Origin: an uncultured Eggerthellaceae bacterium
Lineage (GTDB): Bacteria; Actinomycetota; Coriobacteriia; Coriobacteriales; Eggerthellaceae
NCBI GenBank assembly: GCA_946631805.1
Contig: CAMPAJ010000141.1
Location: 1-5,157, forward strand
DNA: 5,157 bases
Direction of reading: 5' to 3'
The stretch's first letter is position 1. Each line of letters starts with the position of its first letter. Under the pieces are notes generated by a model, which saw only the letters and a program-made list of their open reading frames with translations, did not search any database and had not been told where the DNA came from. Both the position numbers and the translations under genes were made by a program. Shown one piece after another: positions 1-4,693 of this stretch.

Positions 1-514
1 TCGCGCGGGCGAGGGTGCGGCCCGCTTTCGAAAGGTTCTCGGGCATATTTCCCGTTCCAGAGAGCACGCACGCCGAAAGTCCATCGCCATAGCGAGCTAT
101 GAAGCAGCGCACGATGAAGCTGCCCATGGAATGTCCGTACATGATGTAGGGCACGCCCGGGAAGCAGCCCGAAACCTTGCCGCGAAGCGTGCGCACGTCA
201 CCGAGCAGAACGTCCTTTCCGCCCTGCACGGGCATATGGCCGAGCAGCCGCTCGTCGGCAGCCGAACCGCCGTGCCCGATGTGGTCCTCGCCGCATACGA
301 CGAACCCGCGACTGACCATATAGCGGGCAAGATCGTCGTAGCGATCGACGTATTCGGACATGCCGTGAACAATCTGTATCACGCCCTTGGGCTCGACGGT
401 GCCCGGCTCGTCCAGGCCGCCGAACTCCTCAGACGTCCACAACTTGGCATTGATCCTTGACTTGAGGTCCTTCGATTGGTACGAAAAGCCGACTTCGTAG
501 ATGTTGTCTTGCAT
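1..514 (-). CDS. Alpha/beta hydrolase, monoglyceride-lipase-like (3' end outside window)
   Basis: This is a serine hydrolase of the alpha/beta-hydrolase fold, probably a cytosolic esterase or lysophospholipase/monoacylglycerol-lipase-like enzyme; its substrate is unknown. The 171 visible residues start at the ATG at 514-512. An AGGTGG ribosome binding site (519-524) precedes it by four bases. Seen in order are an IVHGMSEY strand and oxyanion-loop motif (about residues 48-55), the RY and GF positions that follow it in this family, a DHIGHGGS motif (77-84, the family's D-x-x-GHG-S), and a nucleophile elbow GHSMGS (127-132) with Ser129 as predicted nucleophile. The acid and the catalytic His lie in the missing C-terminal half; family members are usually about 270-320 residues. 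There is no signal peptide or membrane segment at the N-terminus. The gene sits 49 bp downstream of the tsaC stop codon with no obvious terminator between them, so it is probably the third gene of that operon. Family assignment is firm; enzyme specificity is inference. Confidence 0.92.
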   Translation of the reverse strand, partial: MQDNIYEVGFSYQSKDLKSRINAKLWTSEEFGGLDEPGTVEPKGVIQIVHGMSEYVDRYDDLARYMVSRGFVVCGEDHIGHGGSAADERLLGHMPVQGGKDVLLGDVRTLRGKVSGCFPGVPYIMYGHSMGSFIVRCFIARYGDGLSACVLSGTGNMPENLSKAGRTLARA

Positions 515-563
515 TGCGCCACCTGCCCTCTCGAATATTCGGGCACCGCGCAAAGCAGCGCCC

Positions 564-1139
564 CTAAATCACCACGTCGCCTTGGCGAACGACGGTTATT
601 TCACCTAGGGAGCAGTCTATCACGGTCGACGCCGTGCCGCTGTGGGGGCACTCATCTTCGATGGACGCCGCGACGCAAGACAGCAAGCGCACATCCACGT
701 CTGCATACGCCCGCGGGTCAACGCCGCCCGAGATGTTGGCCGAAGACGTAGCCAAAGGACTCCCGACGCCGCGAATGAGCTCGAGCGCCGTTTCGCTCGC
801 CGGCATACGCATTCCAATCGTGCCGTTGCCCGCCCTAAAAGCCGCAGGGACCGCCTCGGATGCCTTCACGATGATGGTCAGGGCGCCGGGCCAGTGCGCC
901 TTGGCGAGCTCGCGCGCCCGCGCGGGAACATCAACCCCGTACTCATCGAGCGCATCGGGGCTCTCCACGAGCCACGATATGGGCTTGCCAGCAGCGCGCT
1001 TCTTTATGTCGTAAATTGCCTGTGGAGTCTGGGCATGGCGAACCGACACGCCGATGCCGTAGACGGTATCGGTCGGGAAAACGGCCGGTTTGCCTTCCCT
1101 CAGGGCTTGAACGCAGGCCTCGATGCCGCCATCGGTCAT
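564..1139 (-). CDS. tsaC: L-threonylcarbamoyladenylate synthase (TsaC/YrdC/Sua5 family)
   Basis: This enzyme makes threonylcarbamoyl-AMP from threonine, bicarbonate and ATP, the first step of the t6A37 modification of ANN-decoding tRNAs in the cytosol; TsaD and partners then transfer the group. The protein has 191 residues, matching the single-domain YrdC form (about 190) and lacking the extra Sua5 C-terminal domain. Visible family motifs are PTDTVYGIG (22-30), the basic motif IKKRAAGKP (45-53), HWPGALTIIV (82-91), GMRMP (109-113) and TSSANISG (131-138), with a closing VVRQGDVVI. The ATG at 1139-1137 was chosen because the family motif begins about 20 residues after it and because it overlaps the upstream stop as ATGA (1139-1136). 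The same frame stays open up to 1331, but that extension lies inside the upstream gene and has no family similarity. No strong ribosome binding site precedes the ATG (GGCGGGCGA at best), so translation probably depends on coupling to the upstream flavoprotein gene. The related YciO subgroup is the main alternative. Confidence 0.95.
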   Translation of the reverse strand: MTDGGIEACVQALREGKPAVFPTDTVYGIGVSVRHAQTPQAIYDIKKRAAGKPISWLVESPDALDEYGVDVPARARELAKAHWPGALTIIVKASEAVPAAFRAGNGTIGMRMPASETALELIRGVGSPLATSSANISGGVDPRAYADVDVRLLSCVAASIEDECPHSGTASTVIDCSLGEITVVRQGDVVI

Positions 1140-2929
1140 GACAGATCGCCCGCCAGCTTTTGCGCGATTCGCAGGCCGTCTACCGCCGCGCTCATTATTC
1201 CGCCCGCATAACCAGGGCCTTCGCCTGCCGGATAAATGCCGCAGGGCGTGCAAACCCCCTCTTCGGCAGGTTTGCCGTGACCACGCGCGATATCGCGCGG
1301 GCGCACGCGCTTGCCCTGCTTCTTGAGCCATGCCTGCATCGTGTCGTCGTCGCGCAGGATGCGCACGGGGCTCGAGCTGCGCGTTTCGACGCCGGTCATA
1401 ACCGCTCCCGGGTCAGCAAACCCGCGCAGCTTGCGGTCGAGCAGGGGCAGCGCCTCGGCCAAGGCATCGGTGACGAATTCGGGGAATATCTCGCGCAAGT
1501 CGCACCAGACGACGCCGCGCGCGTAGCTCGGCTTCACGCTCGGCGAGGGATTGCCCGCCGTATCGGCCAGGAAATCGCCGACGGTCTGGGCTGGAGCCTG
1601 CCACAGTTCCCCACCGAGCTCGCGCGCCTCGCCGAAGGCGGCCTGCTCGATGCGACGCTGAAACACCATGCCGGCCAACGGGTCGTTTCCCTTGAAGTCG
1701 TCGGGCACCACGCCCACGAGCAAAGCGGCGTTGGCGTTTTTTGCATCGCGGGCAAAGCGGCTCATACCGTTTACCACGACGCCGTACTCCTCGCTCGCCG
1801 CAGCCACGACCTCGCCACCAGGGCACATGCAGAACGTGTACACGCTGCGGCCGCCGGGCAGGTGCGCCACCATCTTGTAATCGGCGGCCCCGAGCGCCGG
1901 ATGCTCGGCCGCGGAGCCGTATTGGGCTTTGTTGATTTCGGCCTGAAGATGCTCGATGCGCACGCCGACGGAAAACGCCTTGGGCTCCATCGCCACGTTA
2001 GCGCGCTGCAGCATGCGGAAGGTGTCGCGGGCCGAATGCCCGCACGCGAGCACGAGCGCCGTGCAGGGAATTCGAACGACGGAGGCATCGCCGGCCGTTG
2101 GCCCTTCATCATTGGCGTCAGCCGAAACGAGCGCTCGCAACGCCTGAACGTCATCGGCCTTGACCTCAACGGAACTCAGGTGACCCTGCCCGTCGAACGT
2201 AACTCCGTCGAGCTTGGCGTGGAACACCACATCGCCGCCCGCTTCGCATATCTGCTCGCGCATGCGCCGCACGATGTTGACGAGGTTGTCGGTACCTATG
2301 TGCGGCTTGGCCTGCCACAGAATCTCGTCCGGCGCGCCGGCTTCCACGAACCAATGCAGCACATGAGACGCCAGGGGGCTCTTCGTACCGGTCGTGAGCT
2401 TCCCGTCCGAAAACGTGCCAGCTCCGCCTTCGCCAAACTGCACGTTCGTCGCCAGGTCAAGACGCTCGCCCTTGTTGAACGAGTCAACCGCCCGCGTGCG
2501 CTCGTCCACGTCTCCCCCGCGCTCGAGCACGATTGGCCTCAAGCCCGCGCGAGCCAAGTACAGCGCTGCGAAAAGGCCCGCTGGGCCAGTTCCCACGACG
2601 ATGGGTCTTGGGGCAGAAGGGTCTGCGGTGCACTGCGGGATTTCCAGCGGCTCGTACGGCGTATGCTCTTTCACGTTCACGCGCTTCGAGACCTTTGCCG
2701 AGCCGCTAAGAATCGCCTTCTCTTTTTCCGGCTCAAGCTCGACGGCGAATGTGGCGACGAATCCGATGTCGTTCTTCTTTCGCGCGTCGACGCTGCGCTT
2801 CAGCAACTGCGCGTCTTTGATATCCGCCCGTTTCAACCCCAGGGCATTGGCGAGCGCCGAGACGGCAAGCCGTTCGCCTTCGGGCAAGCCGGCATCGAGC
2901 GGCAAGCGCACATTCGATACTTCAATCAC
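1136..2929 (-). CDS. FAD-dependent dehydrogenase, COG2509 type, function unknown
   Basis: This is a predicted cytosolic flavoprotein of the widespread but functionally unassigned COG2509 family; neither substrate nor electron donor can be read from the sequence. It has 597 residues, longer than many relatives as I recall them (about 460-540). In order: an N-terminal domain (1-100) with the family signature KRSVDARKKNDIGFV (44-58); a dinucleotide-binding loop VGTGPAGLFAA (112-122) and its acidic strand end LERGGD (135-140); the motif NVQFGEGGAGTFSDGKLTTG (162-181); an ACGHSARDT segment (295-303); FCMCPGGEVV (366-375); GVETRSSSPVRI (513-524); and the C-terminal FAD-contact motif GIYPAGEGPGYAGGIMSAA (564-582). 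A CTPC cysteine pair (560-563) sits just before that last motif. Translation starts at GTG (2929-2927), supported by a strong ribosome binding site at 2936-2942. The stop codon overlaps the start of tsaC (ATGA), so it is the first gene of a likely operon. Family confidence is high; biochemical role is unknown. Confidence 0.93.
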   Translation of the reverse strand: MIEVSNVRLPLDAGLPEGERLAVSALANALGLKRADIKDAQLLKRSVDARKKNDIGFVATFAVELEPEKEKAILSGSAKVSKRVNVKEHTPYEPLEIPQCTADPSAPRPIVVGTGPAGLFAALYLARAGLRPIVLERGGDVDERTRAVDSFNKGERLDLATNVQFGEGGAGTFSDGKLTTGTKSPLASHVLHWFVEAGAPDEILWQAKPHIGTDNLVNIVRRMREQICEAGGDVVFHAKLDGVTFDGQGHLSSVEVKADDVQALRALVSADANDEGPTAGDASVVRIPCTALVLACGHSARDTFRMLQRANVAMEPKAFSVGVRIEHLQAEINKAQYGSAAEHPALGAADYKMVAHLPGGRSVYTFCMCPGGEVVAAASEEYGVVVNGMSRFARDAKNANAALLVGVVPDDFKGNDPLAGMVFQRRIEQAAFGEARELGGELWQAPAQTVGDFLADTAGNPSPSVKPSYARGVVWCDLREIFPEFVTDALAEALPLLDRKLRGFADPGAVMTGVETRSSSPVRILRDDDTMQAWLKKQGKRVRPRDIARGHGKPAEEGVCTPCGIYPAGEGPGYAGGIMSAAVDGLRIAQKLAGDLS

Positions 2930-2935
2930 GAAAAA

Positions 2936-2942
2936 CTCCTCA
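2936..2942 (-). promoter_or_regulatory. Ribosome binding site deciding a GTG start
   Basis: On the minus strand the sequence reads TGAGGAG, then TTTTTC, then GTG. A seven-base purine-rich Shine-Dalgarno match with a six-base spacer makes the GTG at 2929 the best start for the COG2509 flavoprotein. The protein's family similarity also begins within the first residues after this codon. No ATG or other well-placed start lies nearby in this frame. Confidence 0.85.
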
Positions 2943-2987
2943 CCCTATGGTAAATCGCCGCTGACAGGAGGCGACTAGCTGGCCGTC

Positions 2988-3043
2988 CGTCGTACATGAG
3001 CTGCAAAGACGAGCATCGAGACGTTCCCGAGACCCGTACGACG
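2988..3043. repeat. Short inverted and direct repeats in the 185-bp gap between the flavoprotein genes
   Basis: The gap 2930-3115 contains a perfect 8-bp inverted repeat, CGTCGTAC (2988-2995) and GTACGACG (3036-3043), separated by 40 bp. Inside it is a direct repeat CGAGAC (3017-3022 and 3028-3033) with an 11-bp period, close to one helical turn. No U-tract follows either element, so this is not an intrinsic terminator, and I see no convincing -35/-10 pair for the minus strand. The repeats could be operator half-sites or chance; evidence is weak. The rest of the gap shows nothing recognisable. Confidence 0.3.
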
Positions 3044-3115
3044 CAACGTAGACGACGGTTTAGCGTAAAGACCCCTCGATACACAGCGTGACACCTCGGC
3101 ATATACTGCATGTCT

Positions 3116-4384
3116 TTAACCGTTTGCAAGCCATTCTGCAACGGCGCGGCCGGCAATAAGGCCGCTGGACCAAGCCCAATGCAGGTTGTATCCGCCGCAG
3201 GGACCGTCTACGTCAAGCGCCTCCCCCGTTGCGTACAACCCGGCGATGCCGTAAGCGGCCATAGTGGAAGGGTCGAACTGGTCCACGAGCAGTCCTCCGC
3301 GATGGACCTGGCATACATCCGGGTCCCCTATGCCCGCAATCGTGAACTTGCAACGGACCAGCAGCCAAACCAGCAGTTCGAGCACGTCGTCGTCGCACGG
3401 GGCATCCGGATCGATGCCCCCGCGCTTCATGAGCGCATCGGCCACCCGCGGCAGCACGAGCCCCCGCAGCAGCTCGTCGGTCGAGAGCCCCATGCCAAAC
3501 CGTTCTCGCAGGTCATCGCGGCGCATGCGAAGGTAGTATTCGGCCCGCTCCACGTCCATGGACGAAAGGAAGCCCACGCTCAACACGTCGCCCGGTTGCG
3601 CCAGGCGCGAGAGGTTGAACACGCATATGCCCGAGACCCCGTACTTGCGAAACAACACTTCGCCCTTTTCGGAAGCGGCAAGCTCCAACTCGCCGTCGCG
3701 TTCGCGCCACAAAGCCGCCACGCCGCGCACGCGGATGTTGTCAAGCTCGCGTACGAAGGGGATGTCGGCATCGCTTACACGCAGTGGGCCAAGAACGGGA
3801 TGCAGCGGCTCTTTTTGAAGGCCCTCGACTTCGAGCGAAGAGAGTGTCTTGCCCCCGCAGGCCACCACAACCGCATCGGCGCGTTCGAGCACGCCGTCCT
3901 TCATGCGCAATGTGTAGCGTTTGCCTTGCTCGCGCGGCAGCTCGACGCGCTTGACGAGCGACTCGCACCGCTCATGCACCCCAAGCCGTGCCGCTGATGC
4001 GCGCAACACGTCCACGACGACGCTGGCCTTGTTCGCGAGCGGATACCGCCGGCCATCGGGTTCTTCACGCCAAGCCAACCCGCAACTTTCCAGAAAGTCA
4101 ACCACATGCCTGCCCTGATCGTGCGGTTCGTCTTCGAAGCACGCGTATGCCTGCTTGACGAAATCGGCATTGTGGTACTCGGGCAGCCACAGCTTCGCGT
4201 TCGAGAAATTGCAGCGCCCGTTACCCGTCACCAAAATGGACCGGCCAACGCGGTCATCCTTTTCATACACGTTGACGCACACGGGACATCCCAGCTCGCG
4301 CGCCCGCTCGCTGACAGCAATGGCCGCAACGAGACCCGAAGCCCCGCCGCCGACAATCGCTACTGTTTTAACCTGGTTATCCAT
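3116..4384 (-). CDS. HI0933/YhiN/BaiN-family flavoprotein (NAD(P)/FAD-dependent oxidoreductase)
   Basis: This is a cytosolic FAD-binding oxidoreductase of the HI0933/YhiN family (COG2081), to which the bile-acid-associated BaiN of Clostridium scindens belongs; the substrate here is unknown. It has 422 residues, usual for the family. Motifs in order: the Rossmann loop VGGGASGL (11-18); YEKDDRVGR (40-48); the signature TGNGRCNFSN (53-62); RRYPLANKAS (112-121), matching the family's FP-x-S-x-KA region; ACGGKT (175-180); GEVLFRKYGVSG (241-252); and the C-terminal FAD motif with ATGEALDVDGPCGGYN (385-400) and WAWSSGLIAG (403-412). The ATG at 4384-4382 was chosen because the Rossmann motif starts ten residues later. 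The frame is open up to 4570, but that extension runs through intergenic repeats and has no family similarity. The start lies six bases after a TATAAT box, suggesting a leaderless mRNA. An oddity is that the usual glycine-rich GSTGDGY-like stretch after GGK is absent and this region is about ten residues shorter than I expect from memory of the family. Confidence 0.95.
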   Translation of the reverse strand: MDNQVKTVAIVGGGASGLVAAIAVSERARELGCPVCVNVYEKDDRVGRSILVTGNGRCNFSNAKLWLPEYHNADFVKQAYACFEDEPHDQGRHVVDFLESCGLAWREEPDGRRYPLANKASVVVDVLRASAARLGVHERCESLVKRVELPREQGKRYTLRMKDGVLERADAVVVACGGKTLSSLEVEGLQKEPLHPVLGPLRVSDADIPFVRELDNIRVRGVAALWRERDGELELAASEKGEVLFRKYGVSGICVFNLSRLAQPGDVLSVGFLSSMDVERAEYYLRMRRDDLRERFGMGLSTDELLRGLVLPRVADALMKRGGIDPDAPCDDDVLELLVWLLVRCKFTIAGIGDPDVCQVHRGGLLVDQFDPSTMAAYGIAGLYATGEALDVDGPCGGYNLHWAWSSGLIAGRAVAEWLANG

Positions 4385-4390
4385 ACCGCC

Positions 4391-4421
4391 ATTATACGTG
4401 CGCTCTCGCCCATTTTTCCAA
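4391..4421 (-). promoter_or_regulatory. Sigma-70-type promoter placing +1 at the start codon (leaderless)
   Basis: The minus strand carries a perfect TATAAT (4396-4391), followed by six bases, GGCGGT, and then the ATG of the BaiN-like gene at 4384. With normal promoter geometry the first transcribed base would be at or within a base or two of the A of ATG. The -35 region is poor: TTGGAA (4421-4416) with a 19-bp spacer, or GGAAAA (4419-4414) with a 17-bp spacer. GGCGG abuts the ATG too closely to act as a normal ribosome binding site, which also fits a leaderless transcript. The -10 box is seen directly; the start-site position is inference. Confidence 0.7.
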
Positions 4422-4449
4422 AGCGTACAGAACGACCAGCATCCAGCGA

Positions 4450-4473
4450 AGCAAAGGGGACTACCCCTTTGCT
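4450..4473. repeat. REP-like hairpin 1 (AGCAAAGGGG stem)
   Basis: The arms AGCAAAGGGG (4450-4459) and CCCCTTTGCT (4464-4473) pair perfectly over 10 bp around a four-base loop, ACTA. The core AAAGGGGAC...CCCCTTT is shared with the palindrome at 4624-4652, so the two look like members of one repeat family. No T-run follows on either strand, which argues against a simple terminator. It lies 29 bp upstream of the weak -35 region of the BaiN-like gene. REP-type repeats mobilised or maintained by RAYT transposases are the likely class; that is inference, since no transposase gene is in view. Confidence 0.7.
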
Positions 4474-4496
4474 GAAGCGTTCGTCTGTGCCGAAGC

Positions 4497-4575
4497 AAAA
4501 AGTGTACATATTTTAGGAATCGGAAAAATCGACCAGGACTTTTGATGCGAGTGTCAGGAAATATGTACACTTTTT
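4497..4575. repeat. 79-nt element bounded by perfect 17-bp inverted repeats
   Basis: The left arm AAAAAGTGTACATATTT (4497-4513) and right arm AAATATGTACACTTTTT (4559-4575) are exact reverse complements; the match ends sharply on both sides. The 45-nt interior (4514-4558) is not palindromic and has no open reading frame of note. Each arm contains the 6-bp palindrome TGTACA (4503-4508 and 4564-4569), with centres 61 bp apart, near six helical turns. No flanking target-site duplication is visible. T-runs end both strands (seven Ts on plus, five on minus), but the loop is too long for a typical terminator. It could be a small non-autonomous element, a paired operator, or an RNA structural element; I do not recognise it. 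Confidence 0.8.
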
Positions 4576-4577
4576 TT

Positions 4578-4589
4578 GGATGCGCATCC
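4578..4589. repeat. 12-bp palindrome GGATGCGCATCC
   Basis: A perfect 12-bp palindrome lies two bases beyond the right arm of the 79-nt inverted-repeat element. It may be a protein-binding site or chance; a self-complementary 12-mer is uncommon but not decisive. No function can be assigned from this single copy. Confidence 0.4.
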
Positions 4590-4623
4590 CGTTGGCTAAA
4601 AGCACGCTAAAAAACGCCTGAAT

Positions 4624-4652
4624 GTAGTAAAGGGGACAGTCCCCTTTACTAC
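4624..4652. repeat. REP-like palindrome 2, GTAG-ended, 14-bp arms
   Basis: The arms GTAGTAAAGGGGAC (4624-4637) and GTCCCCTTTACTAC (4639-4652) are exact reverse complements around a single central A. Both strands therefore begin with GTAG, the tetranucleotide known to mark REP sequences recognised by RAYT (REP-associated tyrosine) transposases. It lies 41 bp downstream of the lipocalin-like gene's stop codon, a usual place for REPs. On the minus strand a six-T run (4614-4609) follows only after a nine-base gap, so it is a poor intrinsic terminator, though the hairpin may still stabilise the 3' end of that transcript. Confidence 0.75.
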
Positions 4653-4693
4653 GCTAGCCAGTTTGATGTGAGCAGTTCCGAAGACGCGCAACG

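Larger units (their letters stand above)
4385..4693. other. 309-bp repeat-rich intergenic region
   Basis: This stretch separates the lipocalin-like gene from the BaiN-like gene and contains no supportable coding sequence. It is more AT-rich in its middle (about 4490-4620) than the genes around it. From high to low coordinates it holds a 29-nt GTAG-ended palindrome (4624-4652), a 12-bp palindrome (4578-4589), a 79-nt element with 17-bp inverted repeats (4497-4575), a second hairpin of related core (4450-4473) and the promoter of the next gene (4391-4421). A direct repeat GCTAAAA (4595-4601 and 4606-4612) with an 11-bp period lies between the palindromes. No textbook intrinsic terminator is seen for the upstream gene. 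Confidence 0.8.

Noticed and set aside
532..541. CGAATATTCG palindrome upstream of the alpha/beta hydrolase
   Set aside because: Only 10 bp, no second copy or promoter context; compatible with chance in a short operon spacer.
1140..1331. In-frame 64-codon extension of the TsaC-family protein
   Set aside because: It lies wholly within the upstream gene, is Arg/Gly-rich shadow sequence, and the ATGA overlap gives a normal family-length protein.
1160..2953. A 597-codon open frame on the plus strand, antisense to almost the whole COG2509 gene
   Set aside because: It has no recognisable domain, is rich in His, Arg and Ala as expected of a complementary-strand shadow in GC-rich DNA, and the opposite strand carries clear family motifs from end to end.
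3110..3997. A 295-codon plus-strand open frame opposite the BaiN-like gene
   Set aside because: Shadow of the minus-strand flavoprotein; composition is His/Arg/Ala-rich and no family similarity is visible.
3116..4384. Assigning the flavoprotein as a bile-acid-metabolising BaiN
   Set aside because: The family is broad and found in bacteria with no bile acid metabolism; no bai genes are nearby and a key loop differs, so only family membership is supported.
4385..4570. In-frame 62-codon N-terminal extension of the BaiN-like protein from a GTG at 4570
   Set aside because: It translates the inverted-repeat and hairpin sequences, has no family similarity, and would begin inside a repeat arm; the TATAAT box next to the ATG at 4384 favours the short form.
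4609..4652. Palindrome plus T-run as an intrinsic terminator for the lipocalin-like gene
   Set aside because: On the minus strand the six-T run begins nine bases after the hairpin, too far for a standard intrinsic terminator; a REP-like identity fits better.
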